From the NCBI RefSeq assembly GCF_000732615.1, contig NZ_JPGL01000005.1, positions 62,001 through 126,000 on the forward strand: a DNA stretch of 64,000 nt. Reading direction: 5' to 3'. Each line of letters starts with the position of its first letter. The first letter of the stretch is position 1. Shown here piece by piece: positions 1 through 8,545 of this stretch. A program made the position numbers and the translations under genes. The DNA comes from Burkholderia paludis. Lineage in GTDB: Bacteria; Pseudomonadota; Gammaproteobacteria; Burkholderiales; Burkholderiaceae. The notes beneath the pieces were generated by a model. It made no database searches, had not been told where the DNA came from, and saw only the letters and a list, made by a program, of their open reading frames with translations.

Positions 1-293
1 TGCTGCTGCCGTATCCGGCCGCCGTCCTGAGCGGCTTCACGCTGATGGGCCTCGGCCTCGCGAACATGATGCCGGTGCTGTTCGCGGCCGCCGCGCGCGT
101 GAAAGGCATCCACGCGGCCGAAGGGCTCGCGCACGTGGCCGGGCTCGCGTACTTCGGCATGCTGTTCGGCCCGGTCATGATCGGCGCGGTCGCGCAGGCC
201 GCGAACCTGACGATCGGCCTGTCCGTCGTCGCGCTGTGCGCGGCGCTCGTCGCGGCAATCGCGCCGAAGGTGCTCGCGCGCCTGAAGATCTGA
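1..293 (+). CDS. MFS transporter, C-terminal end only (partial)
   Basis: The reading frame is open from the window edge (frame starting at base 3) to a TGA at 291-293, so only about the last 96 residues are present. They are strongly hydrophobic with small-residue-rich helices (GLANMMPVLFAAAARVKG, then GLAYFGMLFGPVMIGAVAQ), as in the last three membrane segments of sugar or drug permeases of the major facilitator superfamily. The GLxxMMPVLF pattern resembles YbjJ/FucP-type permeases, but the substrate cannot be judged from this piece. The protein ends with a short basic tail. It converges on the livK-like gene, with a strong hairpin between them. Confidence 0.7.
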   Translation, partial: LLPYPAAVLSGFTLMGLGLANMMPVLFAAAARVKGIHAAEGLAHVAGLAYFGMLFGPVMIGAVAQAANLTIGLSVVALCAALVAAIAPKVLARLKI

Positions 294-320
294 CGGCACG
301 TCGCACGCCCGTCAATGAAA

Positions 321-354
321 GAAAGCGCGCATGCGTTGCCGCATGCGCGCTTTC
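321..354. terminator. Bidirectional terminator between convergent MFS and livK-like genes
   Basis: A perfect 15-bp inverted repeat (321-335 paired with 340-354, loop TTGC) lies just after the MFS stop and just before the stop of the minus-strand binding-protein gene. There is no long T-run, as is common for hairpins in high-GC genomes. Confidence 0.7.
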
Positions 355-380
355 GCCCCTACTGTTGGCCGCAGCTTGCG

Positions 381-1523
381 TTACATCTTCACTTCGTCCA
401 GCAGCGACTTCTTGCCGTTCTTGTAGTTGTACAGCGAGATCACGCCGTGCTGCAGGTCGCCCTTCGAGTCGAAGGTCGTCGTGCCGATCACGCCCGAGTA
501 GTTCGTCGCCGGCATCGCGGCGAGGATCTTGGCCGGATCCGTCGAGTTCGCGCGCTTCATCGCATCGACGATGATGTACACGGCGTCATACGTGAACGGC
601 GCGTAGATCTGGATCGGCTGGCCGAAGCGCTTCTCGTACTTCGACTTGAACGCAGCGCCGCCCGACATCTTCTCGAGCGAAGCACCGGCTTCCGAGCACA
701 CCACGTTGTCGGTCGCGTCGCCGGCCAGGTCGGCCAGCTTTTCCGTGCACACGCCGTCGCCCGCGAAGATCTTCGCGCGCAGGCCGAGCTGCTTCGCCTG
801 CTTCGCGAACGGGCCGCCGGTGGCGTCCATGCCGCCGTACATGATCGCGTCCGGATTCTCACCCTTGATCTTGGTCAGAATCGCGCGGAAGTCGACCGCC
901 TTGTCGTTCGTCGCGTCGTGCGACATCACCTTCAGGCCGAGCGCCTTGGCCTTCTTCTCGAACTCGTTCGCGAGACCCTGGCCGTAAGCGGTCGAATCGT
1001 CGACCACCGCCACGCTCTTGATGCCCTTCGAATGCGCGTAGTTCGCGAGTGCCGGGCCCTGCTGCGCATCGGTGGCCACCACGCGGTACGTGGTCTTGAA
1101 GCCCTGCTGCGTGTAGGCCGGGTTGGTCGCCGACGGCGAGATCTGCACGATGCCCGCATCGCTGTAGATCTTCGAGGCCGGGATCGACGTGCCCGAGTTC
1201 AGGTGGCCGACCACCGCGACGACCTTGTCGTCGACGAGCTTCTGCGCAACCTGCGTGGCCTGCCGCGGGTCGGCCGCGTCATCCTGCGGGTCGAGCTGCA
1301 GCGTGATCTTCTGGCCGCCGATCGTGAGACCCTTGGCGTTGATCTCCTCGACTGCGAGACGTGCACCGTTTTCGTTGTCCTTGCCCAGGTGTGCAATGCC
1401 GCCCGTCAACGGTGCGACGTGGCCGATCTTGACGACTTGATCGGCTGCCGCGTTGCCTGCGGCTGCAGCGCACAGCATCGCGGCCGCGGTGATCGGCAAC
1501 AGCTTTTGCATCTTGATATTCAT
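381..1523 (-). CDS. Branched-chain amino acid ABC transporter, periplasmic substrate-binding protein (LivK-like)
   Basis: A 380-residue type I periplasmic binding protein. The start MNIKMQKLLPITAAAMLCA is chosen because it gives a clean Sec signal peptide (cleavage after GNAAA-D near residue 24) and has a GGAGA ribosome site a few bases upstream. A longer upstream reading is rejected because it has no signal. The mature protein opens with VVKIGHVAPLTGGIAHLGKD, the ligand-loop start of the Leu/Ile/Val-binding family, and later has GHLNSGTSIPASKIY and a YAPFTYDAVY segment, both typical of LivJ/LivK. Length matches the family (365-385). No permease or ATPase genes are adjacent, so it is a stand-alone binding protein here and presumably works with LivHMGF encoded elsewhere. 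A palindrome about 200 bp upstream (1724-1741) may be an operator. The exact ligand is inferred only from family resemblance. Confidence 0.9.
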   Translation of the reverse strand: MNIKMQKLLPITAAAMLCAAAAGNAAADQVVKIGHVAPLTGGIAHLGKDNENGARLAVEEINAKGLTIGGQKITLQLDPQDDAADPRQATQVAQKLVDDKVVAVVGHLNSGTSIPASKIYSDAGIVQISPSATNPAYTQQGFKTTYRVVATDAQQGPALANYAHSKGIKSVAVVDDSTAYGQGLANEFEKKAKALGLKVMSHDATNDKAVDFRAILTKIKGENPDAIMYGGMDATGGPFAKQAKQLGLRAKIFAGDGVCTEKLADLAGDATDNVVCSEAGASLEKMSGGAAFKSKYEKRFGQPIQIYAPFTYDAVYIIVDAMKRANSTDPAKILAAMPATNYSGVIGTTTFDSKGDLQHGVISLYNYKNGKKSLLDEVKM

Positions 1524-1723
1524 GTAAGTCTCCAGTTTCGGTCCCAATAAACGCCATCGCCCGGTGCCCCGCTTCCATCCCTGTGTTGCAATCACTGGAC
1601 GATTCGCCGGTTGCATCGTTCATGCACTTGGCCTCAAGCACGTGAAAACCGCCGCTTTTAGCGGCCGCCCGTCCGTACTTGCGCGCAAGTGTAGGTGATC
1701 AAATTAATTTGTGGGACTTTTTT

Positions 1724-1741
1724 GGGGTAGTGGTAACACTA
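1724..1741. promoter_or_regulatory. Operator-like palindrome upstream of the livK-like gene
   Basis: GGTAGTG-GTAA-CACTACC is a perfect 7-bp dyad with a 4-bp centre in an AT-richer stretch (about 1690-1745) of an otherwise GC-rich 438-bp intergenic region (1524-1961). The symmetry and size fit a dimeric repressor site. The regulator is unknown, and no recognised operator family is matched. Confidence 0.3.
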
Positions 1742-1893
1742 CCGATATGCACACTTTGGAACGACTCCTCGAATATCGCCGCGAGCCCCGCCGGATAAGG
1801 GTTTCCGCTAATTTTCAGCCGCTTCCGGAAAGGTCGTTTCAATGCATTCCCGGGACATTTCGATTCGGTATTTTGTGCCCGGGATCATTGAAT

Positions 1894-1919
1894 GAAACGC
1901 GCGTGACAACGCGCGTTTC
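1894..1919. terminator. Hairpin terminator after the nitronate monooxygenase gene
   Basis: GAAACGCGCGT and ACGCGCGTTTC form a perfect 11-bp stem with a 4-base loop, about 45 bp beyond the stop codon of the minus-strand gene. No other gene ends here. Confidence 0.6.
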
Positions 1920-1961
1920 GTCATTGGATATGCACCATTCGAACGGCGGCGCGGCGGCCGC

Positions 1962-3041
1962 TCAGCCCGCCAATGCGCGCCATTCGGCGTCGAGCGCGGC
2001 GACGAGCTGCGCGGTCGTCGGCGCATCGCCGCGCCGCCGCGCGAGCGGCGCACCCTGCCCGGCCCACAGCGACAGGTAATCGCCGTCGTTCGCGCGCGCG
2101 GCGGCCTGGCGCAGCGGCTGCGTCAGCGCGTTCTGCACCGGATACGGCGCGACGTCGGCCATGCGCTCGCCGAGCCGGGCCATCAGCGTGTTGCGCAGCC
2201 CGCGTGCGTGACGGCCGGTAATCGCGCGCGTGACCTGGGTCGACGTATCGGCGCTCGCGAGCAGACGCGCCTTCCAGTCCGCCGCGATCGGGCTTTCCGT
2301 GCAGGTGAGGAACGCGGTGCCGAGTTGCGCGCCCTGCGCGCCGAGCGCGAGCGCGGCCGCGATCCCACGGCCGTCCATGATGCCGCCCGCAGCCAGCACG
2401 GGCAGGCCCGTCGCGTCGACGAGCTGCGGCACGAGCGCGAACGTGCCGATCAGCGCCTCGTCGGCGGAACCGATGAACGTGCCGCGATGGCCGCCCGCCT
2501 CGGCGCCCTGCGCGGACAGCGCATCGGCGCCGGCCGCGCGCCACGCGAGCCCCTCGGCCACATGGGTCGCGGTGCCGATCACGTAGGTGCCGGCGGCCTT
2601 CAGGCGCGCGACGTCGGCCGCGTCGAGCACGCCGAACGTGAAGCTCGCAACCGGCACACGCAGCGCCACGAGCGCGTCGAGCTGCGCGCGGAAGTCCGGC
2701 GCGTAGCGCGCGGGCGCCGTGCCCGGCGGCAAGCCGAACGCCGCGTTCAGCGGATCGATCGCGGCCAGCGCGCGGGCGACGGTCGCCGCGTCGGGCGCGG
2801 CGTCCGGCAGTACGAACAGGTTGATCGCGAACGGGCGATCGGTTGCGGCGCGGATGGCCGCGACGTCGGCCGCCAGGCGCTCGGGCGCGAACGCGGCGGC
2901 GCCGAGACTGCCGAGCGCGCCGGCATTCGATGCGGCGGCGACCATCGCGGCCGTGGTCGCGCCGACCATCGGCGCCTGCACGAGCGGCAGGCGCAGGCCG
3001 AAGCGTTCGGAAAAGGGCGTGGAAAAAGAACGGGAAGACAT
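1962..3041 (-). CDS. Nitronate monooxygenase (2-nitropropane dioxygenase family)
   Basis: A 359-residue FMN-dependent TIM-barrel enzyme that oxidises alkyl nitronates such as propionate-3-nitronate. Supporting motifs are the N-terminal LPLVQAPMVGATTAAMVAAA, the GALGSLGAA loop, the family signature GAEAGGHRGTFIG (catalytic His region near residue 190), the phosphate-binding LPVLAAGGIMDGRGIAAALA, and GAQLGTAFLTCTES. Length fits the class (330-370). The gene is single, diverges from the hydrolase gene at 3265 and is followed by a hairpin. Start at ATG 3041. Substrate range is inferred from family only. Confidence 0.9.
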   Translation of the reverse strand: MSSRSFSTPFSERFGLRLPLVQAPMVGATTAAMVAAASNAGALGSLGAAAFAPERLAADVAAIRAATDRPFAINLFVLPDAAPDAATVARALAAIDPLNAAFGLPPGTAPARYAPDFRAQLDALVALRVPVASFTFGVLDAADVARLKAAGTYVIGTATHVAEGLAWRAAGADALSAQGAEAGGHRGTFIGSADEALIGTFALVPQLVDATGLPVLAAGGIMDGRGIAAALALGAQGAQLGTAFLTCTESPIAADWKARLLASADTSTQVTRAITGRHARGLRNTLMARLGERMADVAPYPVQNALTQPLRQAAARANDGDYLSLWAGQGAPLARRRGDAPTTAQLVAALDAEWRALAG

Positions 3042-3264
3042 GGCGAATCCTTCGATGACGAGGGGCGAAAGCGCTTTGTAAAAGCCGACTCATCGACTCT
3101 ATCGAAGCCCCGCGGCGCCGAAAAATGAATAATCGAGATCGATACGATCGCTGCGCGAGAAGCGGCGCGCACCCTGCACCGCCCCACGATTGGTGGCACA
3201 CTAGGCCGCCCTCTTCCACCCCGGGGGCGCGTCTCGCGCACCCCGTTCGCCAGGAGTTCAGAAC

Positions 3265-3957
3265 GTGACTGCCAAATGGATCGACATCCCGACCGGTAAC
3301 GACAGCTTCGGCGGCTATCTCGCGCTGCCCAAGCGCGGCAAGGGCCCTGCCGTCATCATCATCCAGGAGATCTTCGGCGTGAACTCGCACATCCGCGCGG
3401 TCGCCGACCAGTACGCGTCCGACGGCTTCGTCGCGCTCGCGCCGGACGTGTTCTGGCGCACGCAGCCGCGCGTGGAGCTGACCTATGAAGGCGCGGATCG
3501 CGACAAAGGCATCGAGCTGATGAAGAAGACCGACGTGGGTCTCGCGGTCGCGGACATCGGCGCGGCGGCCGACGCGTTGCGCGCACGCGCCGAAGTGGCC
3601 GGCAAGATCGCCGCGATCGGCTACTGCTTCGGCGGCCAGCTCGCGTACCGCACGGCCGCGACCGGCAAACTCGACGCGGCGGTCGCCTACTACGGCGGCG
3701 GCATCCAGAATGCGCTCGACCTTGCCGGCGGGATCACGCAACCGATCCTGTTCCACTACGCGGAAAACGACCACGGCATCCCGCTCACGGCCGTCGACCA
3801 GGTGAAGGCCGCGTTCGCCGGCCGCGGGCACGCGTCGTTCCACGTGTATCCGGGCGCCGAGCACGGCTTCAACTGCACGGACCGCGCGTCGTACAACCAG
3901 CGCGCGTCGGCGCTCGCGCATGGCCGCACGCTGACGTTCCTCGCCGAGCACCTGTAA
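3265..3957 (+). CDS. Dienelactone hydrolase family protein
   Basis: A 230-residue alpha/beta hydrolase of the carboxymethylenebutenolidase family. The nucleophile is a cysteine in IGYCFGGQ (near residue 116). The acid sits in HYAENDHGIP, the histidine in YPGAEHGFNC, and the conserved glutamate in IIIQEIFGVN. All four family active-site elements are present. The start is a GTG (3265) with AGGAG about 8 bases upstream. The protein has no signal peptide and should be cytosolic. No catechol-pathway genes lie nearby, so a role in chlorocatechol breakdown is not implied; many such stand-alone proteins act on other lactones or esters. A GC-rich hairpin (3969-3994) follows the stop. Confidence 0.9.
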   Translation: MTAKWIDIPTGNDSFGGYLALPKRGKGPAVIIIQEIFGVNSHIRAVADQYASDGFVALAPDVFWRTQPRVELTYEGADRDKGIELMKKTDVGLAVADIGAAADALRARAEVAGKIAAIGYCFGGQLAYRTAATGKLDAAVAYYGGGIQNALDLAGGITQPILFHYAENDHGIPLTAVDQVKAAFAGRGHASFHVYPGAEHGFNCTDRASYNQRASALAHGRTLTFLAEHL

Positions 3958-3968
3958 ATACGCGCGGC

Positions 3969-3994
3969 CGCGGGCCCCTCGCGCCGGGCCCGCG
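3969..3994 (+). terminator. GC-rich hairpin after the dienelactone hydrolase gene
   Basis: GCGGGCCC pairs with GGGCCCGC across a short loop, 12 bp after the stop. There is no T-run, and it sits only 45 bp before the amidase start, so partial read-through is likely. Confidence 0.4.
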
Positions 3995-4038
3995 TTATGC
4001 TCCCATCATCGCCACAGGTCACAACGGGGGTGACTGCG

Positions 4039-5517
4039 ATGCACTCTGACTATCTCGCGCATGACGCGATCGGCCTCGCCGCGCTGGTGCGCGAACGCAA
4101 GGCGAGCCCGCGCGAACTGCTCGACGCCGCGATCGGCCAGGCCGAAGCGGTCAACGGCGCGATCAACGCGATCGTGCTGCAGGACTACGATGCCGCGCGC
4201 CAGCGGGCGGCCGCCGCGCAGGATGGCGGCGCCGACGCGCCGTTCGCCGGCGTCCCGTATCTCGTCAAGGATCTCGGCGCGGCGGTCGCCGGGTTGCCGC
4301 TGTCGATGGGCAGCCGGCACTACCGGTATTTCGTGCCGAGCGACGATTCGCCGGTGATCGCGCGAAGCCGTGCGGCCGGTTTCAATGTGTTCGGCAAGAC
4401 CAACACGTCGGAAATCGGCCAGATGCCCTACACGGAGCCCGAACTGTTCGGCGCGTGCCGCAACCCGTGGAATCTGGACCACACGCCCGGCGGCTCGAGC
4501 GGCGGGGCCGCCGCCGCCGTCGCGGCCGGCATCGTGCCGCTTGCGCATGCGTCCGACGGCGGCGGCTCGATCCGCATTCCCGCGTCGTGTTGCGGGCTGT
4601 TCGGCCTGAAACCGAGCCGCAACCCGGTGCTCGTCGATCAGCCGTCGAACGGCGAGCTGGTCGTCCAGCATGCGGTCGCGCGCAGCGTGCGCGACAGCGC
4701 GCTGCTGCTCGACGTGACGACCGGCCAGACGCTGCCGCCCGGCGCGCCCGGCACCTTCCTCGGCGAGCTCGACACGCCGCCCGGCGCGCTGCGGATCGGC
4801 CTCGTGACCGACCCGATGCTCGCGCCGGCGCTCGCCGACGACACGCGCGCGGCGCTCGACGACGCGGCCGCGCTGCTCGAATCGCTCGGCCACCATGTCG
4901 AGCCGGCCACGCTGCACGTCGACTACGCGCGTACGGCCGAAACCTTCCTCACGCTGTGGGCGACGATCGCCGAGGAGATGGTGCTCGGCGCGCGCGCGCT
5001 GACCGGCCGCGCGCCGCGGCGCGGCGAATTCGAAGCCGCGACGTGGGCGATGGCGGTGGTCGGCCGGCGCCTCGCGCGCACGCGGCTGCCGGACGTGCTC
5101 GAATGGCAGCGCCAGCTCACGGTGCAAGTCGCCGGCCTCGTGTCGCGCTACGACGCGATCCTGTGCGCGTCGCTCGCGGGGCCGCCGGTGAAGATCGGCG
5201 AATTGCAGCCGACCCCGTTCGAATCCGTGCAGATGAAGGTGCTCGCGGCGCTGCCGGTGAAACCGCTGCTGAAGGAAATGCTCGCGAAGTCGTCGGAAAA
5301 GGCCTTCACGTGGGCCGGCTGCACCGAGCTGTTCAACCTGACCGGCCAGCCGGCGATGTCGGTGCCGCTCTACTGGAATGCGCGCGGGCTGCCGATCGGC
5401 GTGCAGTTCGCCGCGCGTCACGCCGACGACGCGCTGCTGCTGAGGCTCGCGCGGCAGCTCGAACAGGCGCGGCCGTGGTTCGACCGCCGCCCGCCGCTGA
5501 TGACGGCGCGGCGCTGA
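4039..5517 (+). CDS. Amidase (amidase signature family)
   Basis: A 492-residue amidase-signature enzyme that hydrolyses carboxamides. The Ser-cisSer-Lys triad can be placed: Lys in VPYLVKDLG, the cis-Ser in the signature [16 protein letters not shown], and the nucleophile Ser in [22 protein letters not shown]. The C-terminal region has the family's [12 protein letters not shown] segment. The start at ATG 4039 is used because it follows a GGGGGTGA ribosome site; the upstream in-frame ATG (3997) adds 14 unlikely residues. There are no Gat partner genes, so it is not the GatA subunit. Substrate unknown. Confidence 0.9.
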   Translation: MHSDYLAHDAIGLAALVRERKASPRELLDAAIGQAEAVNGAINAIVLQDYDAARQRAAAAQDGGADAPFAGVPYLVKDLGAAVAGLPLSMGSRHYRYFVPSDDSPVIARSRAAGFNVFGKTNTSEIGQMPYTEPELFGACRNPWNLDHTPGGSSGGAAAAVAAGIVPLAHASDGGGSIRIPASCCGLFGLKPSRNPVLVDQPSNGELVVQHAVARSVRDSALLLDVTTGQTLPPGAPGTFLGELDTPPGALRIGLVTDPMLAPALADDTRAALDDAAALLESLGHHVEPATLHVDYARTAETFLTLWATIAEEMVLGARALTGRAPRRGEFEAATWAMAVVGRRLARTRLPDVLEWQRQLTVQVAGLVSRYDAILCASLAGPPVKIGELQPTPFESVQMKVLAALPVKPLLKEMLAKSSEKAFTWAGCTELFNLTGQPAMSVPLYWNARGLPIGVQFAARHADDALLLRLARQLEQARPWFDRRPPLMTARR

Positions 5518-5544
5518 CGCGCACGGCCTCGCCGCACCTCGAAA

Positions 5545-5576
5545 AAAAGCCCCGCCGGTGTTGCCGGCGGGGCTTT
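5545..5576. terminator. Bidirectional terminator between amidase and metF
   Basis: AAGCCCCGCCGG pairs with CCGGCGGGGCTT. The plus strand has a preceding A-run (5542-5548) that gives T-rich termination for metF on the minus strand. It lies between two convergent genes. Confidence 0.85.
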
Positions 5577-5601
5577 CGCGCATGCAGTTGCCTGACGGCG
5601 C

Positions 5602-6432
5602 CTATCCGGCGAGCCGTTCGCAGATCGTCCGCGTCGCGGCCGCCGTGTTCAGCGTATAGAAGTGCAGCCCCGGCACGCCCGCGTCGACCAGACGCTGGCA
5701 CAGGCCCGTGACGACGTCCGCGCCGAACGCGCGGATCGACTCGCGATCGTCGCCGAAGCTCTCGAGCCGGCGCGCGATCCAGCGCGGCACTTCGGCACCG
5801 CACATCTCGGAGAAGCGCATCAGCTGCGAGAAGTTCGTGATCGGCATGATGCCCGGCACGATCGGCACGTCCACGCCGAGCTTGCGCGCGTCGTCGACGA
5901 AGCGGAAATACGCATCGGCGTTGAAGAAGTACTGCGTGATCGCGGAATTCGCGCCGGCCTTCACCTTGCGCGCGAAATTCTCGAGATCGGCCTTCGGCGA
6001 ACGCGACTGCGGGTGGTACTCCGGATAGCCGGCGACCTCGATGTGGAACCAGTCGCCGTGCTCGGCACGGATGAAACTGACGAGCTCGGACGCGTAGCGC
6101 AGCTCGCCGACCGCCCCCATCCCCGACGGCAGGTCGCCGCGCAGCGCGACGATATGCCGGATGCCGTACGAGCGGTACTGGTCGAGGATCGCGCGCAGGC
6201 TGTCGCGCGACGAGCCGATGCACGACAGGTGCGGCGCGGCCTCGAGGCCGTCCTTCTGCATGTCGAGCACGGTATCGAGCGTGCCCTGCTGCGTCGAGCC
6301 GCCGGCGCCGAACGTCACGGAGACGAATTTCGGCTGCAGCGGCAGCAGTTGCGCGCGCGTGGCGCGCAGCTTCTCGACGCCGTCCGCCGTCTTCGGCGGG
6401 AAGAATTCAAACGAAAGTTCGATCGGTTTCAT
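5602..6432 (-). CDS. metF: 5,10-methylenetetrahydrofolate reductase
   Basis: A 276-residue FAD enzyme that reduces methylene-THF to methyl-THF, the methyl donor for methionine synthesis. It opens with IELSFEFFPPKTADGVEKL (the family's catalytic Glu is in EFFPPK) and has FVSVTFGAGGST and NADAYFRFVDDAR, both diagnostic of MetF. Length matches the short bacterial form (275-300), without the eukaryotic regulatory domain. It is the last gene of a minus-strand set headed by ahcY and followed by a strong terminator, so the SAH riboswitch upstream of ahcY may also control it. Confidence 0.96.
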   Translation of the reverse strand: MKPIELSFEFFPPKTADGVEKLRATRAQLLPLQPKFVSVTFGAGGSTQQGTLDTVLDMQKDGLEAAPHLSCIGSSRDSLRAILDQYRSYGIRHIVALRGDLPSGMGAVGELRYASELVSFIRAEHGDWFHIEVAGYPEYHPQSRSPKADLENFARKVKAGANSAITQYFFNADAYFRFVDDARKLGVDVPIVPGIMPITNFSQLMRFSEMCGAEVPRWIARRLESFGDDRESIRAFGADVVTGLCQRLVDAGVPGLHFYTLNTAAATRTICERLAG

Positions 6433-6457
6433 GATTCGGTGGGAGCAGGCGCCGGCC

Positions 6458-6811
6458 TCAGCCGATGTCGCGCTGACCGAAGATCAGCGCGGACAGCAGC
6501 CACGACACGATGCTGTACAGGATCGAACCGAAGAACGCGGACCAGAAGCCCGACACCTCGAAGCCCTTCAGCAGCGACGACGCGAACCAGAAACACAGCG
6601 CGTTCACGACGAGGATGAACACCCCGAGCGTGACGATCGTGACGGGCAGCGTCAGCAGGATCAGCACCGGGCGGATCACCGTATTGATCAGGCCGAGCAC
6701 GACCGCGACGATCAACGCCGTGCCGAAGCTCTTGATGTGGATCGACGGCACGAGATAGGTGATGATCAACAGCGCGAGCGCGTTGATGACCCAGGTGAGG
6801 ATGACGCTCAT
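6458..6811 (-). CDS. Phage holin family (YvlD-type) four-helix membrane protein
   Basis: A 117-residue protein with about four hydrophobic segments: VILTWVINALALLIITYLV, a VAVVLGLINTVIRPVLILL stretch, VTLGVFILVVNALCFWFA, and a final GSILYSIVSWLL helix. The NTVIRPVL motif is the hallmark of the YvlD family, named 'phage holin 4' in databases although it is chromosomal and has no shown lytic role. It sits 25 bp before metF and 108 bp after ahcY on the same strand, so it is probably co-transcribed with the methionine-cycle genes. Function unknown. Confidence 0.85.
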   Translation of the reverse strand: MSVILTWVINALALLIITYLVPSIHIKSFGTALIVAVVLGLINTVIRPVLILLTLPVTIVTLGVFILVVNALCFWFASSLLKGFEVSGFWSAFFGSILYSIVSWLLSALIFGQRDIG

Positions 6812-6919
6812 GAAGTGCTCCGGTTCGATGGTCGATCGGTACGATCAATGACCGCCGCGGGCGCCCGAAGGCGCGCCGCGGCGGCCGGCGATCCGGCGCC
6901 GCGGCGGCGGCGCAACGGA

Positions 6920-8338
6920 TCAGTAGCGGTAGTGGTTCGGCTTGAACGGGCCTTCCTTCCCGACGCCGATGTACGAAGCCTGCTCGTCCGACAGCACGGA
7001 CAGGTTCGCGCCGATGCGCGCGAGGTGCAGGCGCGCCACCTTTTCATCGAGATGCTTCGGCAGCACGTACACCTTGTTCTCGTACTGTTCGCCGCGCGTG
7101 AACAGCTCGATCTGCGCGAGCGTCTGGTTCGCGAACGAGTTCGACATCACGAACGACGGGTGGCCGGTTGCGCAGCCGAGGTTCACGAGGCGGCCTTCCG
7201 CCAGCAGGATCACGCGCTTGCCGTCCGGGAAGATGATGTGGTCGACCTGCGGCTTGATGTTTTCCCACTGGTACTGGCGGGTCGACGCGACGTCGATTTC
7301 CGAGTCGAAGTGACCGATGTTGCAGACGATCGCGTTGTGGCGCATCGCCTTCATGTGGTCGTGGTTGATCACGTGGTAGTTGCCGGTCGCCGTCACGAAG
7401 ATGTCGGCCTTGTCGGCCGCGTATTCCATCGTCACGACGCGGTAGCCTTCCATCGCCGCCTGCAGCGCGCAGATCGGATCGATTTCGGTGACCCACACGG
7501 TCGCGCCCAGGCCGCGCAGCGACTGCGCGCAACCCTTGCCCACGTCGCCGTAGCCCGCGACGACCGCGACCTTGCCCGCGATCATCACGTCGGTCGCGCG
7601 CTTGATGCCGTCGACCAGCGATTCACGGCAGCCGTACAGGTTGTCGAACTTCGACTTCGTGACCGAATCGTTCACGTTGAACGCCGGGAACGGCAGGCGG
7701 CCGTCCTTTTCCATCTGGTACAGGCGGTGCACGCCAGTCGTGGTTTCCTCGGTCACGCCCTTGATGTGCGCGAGGCGCTTCGAGTACCAGTTCGCGTCGA
7801 TGTCGAGGTGCTTCGCGATCGACTTGTACAGCGCGACTTCTTCCTCGTTGGTCGGCTTCGCGATCGCCGAACGATCCTTCTCGGCCTTCGAGCCGAGGAT
7901 CAGCAGCAGCGTTGCGTCGCCGCCGTCGTCCAGGATCATGTTCGCGAATTCGCCGTTCGGCCATTCGAAGATGCGGTGCGAGTACTCCCAGTACTCGTCG
8001 AGCGACTCGCCCTTGTACGCGAACACCGGCGTGCCGGCCTCGACGATCGCGGCCGCGGCGTGATCCTGCGTCGAGAAGATGTTGCACGAGGCCCAGCGGA
8101 CGTCCGCGCCGAGCGCCTTCAGCGTCTCGATCAGCACGCCCGTCTGGATCGTCATGTGCAGGGAACCGGCGATGCGCGCGCCCTTCAGCGGCTGCTGCGC
8201 CTTGTATTCGTCGCGAATCTGCACGAGGCCCGGCATTTCGGTCTCGGCGATGTTCAGTTCCTTGCGGCCCCAGCCGGCCAGTGCCAGATCGGCGACGACG
8301 TAATCCTTGGAAGCCTGGGTATCGATAATGGCGTTCAT
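6920..8338 (-). CDS. ahcY: Adenosylhomocysteinase (S-adenosyl-L-homocysteine hydrolase)
   Basis: A 472-residue NAD-dependent enzyme that splits S-adenosylhomocysteine into adenosine and homocysteine, removing the product inhibitor of methyltransferases. Clear family features are [16 protein letters not shown], the catalytic region [16 protein letters not shown], the NAD-binding [15 protein letters not shown], and the C-terminal KPNHYRY, whose Lys/Tyr reach the neighbouring subunit. It has the roughly 40-residue insertion typical of the bacterial long form. The ATG at 8338 is used because it follows AGGAGGGCG; the codon before it is GTG and could add one residue. Expression is under an SAH riboswitch (8370-8477). 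Confidence 0.97.
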   Translation of the reverse strand: MNAIIDTQASKDYVVADLALAGWGRKELNIAETEMPGLVQIRDEYKAQQPLKGARIAGSLHMTIQTGVLIETLKALGADVRWASCNIFSTQDHAAAAIVEAGTPVFAYKGESLDEYWEYSHRIFEWPNGEFANMILDDGGDATLLLILGSKAEKDRSAIAKPTNEEEVALYKSIAKHLDIDANWYSKRLAHIKGVTEETTTGVHRLYQMEKDGRLPFPAFNVNDSVTKSKFDNLYGCRESLVDGIKRATDVMIAGKVAVVAGYGDVGKGCAQSLRGLGATVWVTEIDPICALQAAMEGYRVVTMEYAADKADIFVTATGNYHVINHDHMKAMRHNAIVCNIGHFDSEIDVASTRQYQWENIKPQVDHIIFPDGKRVILLAEGRLVNLGCATGHPSFVMSNSFANQTLAQIELFTRGEQYENKVYVLPKHLDEKVARLHLARIGANLSVLSDEQASYIGVGKEGPFKPNHYRY

Positions 8339-8369
8339 CACGCCCTCCTTTCTAAAAAGTTTCTAGATT

Positions 8370-8477
8370 GGTGACGTGAGCGCCGTTCAGGAAGCGGGGC
8401 CGGCGCATTCGCCGGCTGCTTGGTGAAGCTTTCCGAGCCTGGCGGGCCTGGGACGGCCCGTCGCAACGCTCCTCGGA
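8370..8477 (-). ncRNA. SAH riboswitch upstream of ahcY
   Basis: Read on the minus strand the leader contains CCGAGGAGCGTTGCGACGGG, then GCCAGGCTCGG closing the first helix (CCGAG with CTCGG), a variable stem-loop (GCCGGCGAATGCGCCGGC), and GGCGCTCACG, which can pair with GAGCG of the 5' part as the pseudoknot. These are the conserved core elements of the S-adenosylhomocysteine riboswitch, known to lie upstream of ahcY in Burkholderia and relatives. It ends about 30 bases before the ahcY ribosome site. SAH binding would be expected to raise expression. Confidence 0.93.
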
Positions 8478-8488
8478 AAACGGGAAGG

Positions 8489-8494
8489 ATTGTA
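8489..8494 (-). promoter_or_regulatory. -10 element for the riboswitch-ahcY transcript
   Basis: TACAAT on the minus strand lies 12 bp before the first base of the riboswitch core, the right place for a sigma-70 -10 box. The -35 region is GC-rich and does not match TTGACA, so the promoter is proposed mainly on position. Confidence 0.5.
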
Positions 8495-8545
8495 GCAAAT
8501 CGGCGCGCGGAATGCGCATCCGCGCGCGCGACCGCCACGAAAGGG

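Noticed and set aside
6458..6811. Prophage remnant suggested by the 'phage holin' family name
   Set aside because: The YvlD family is a chromosomal membrane family; there are no other phage genes, attachment sites or composition shifts nearby.
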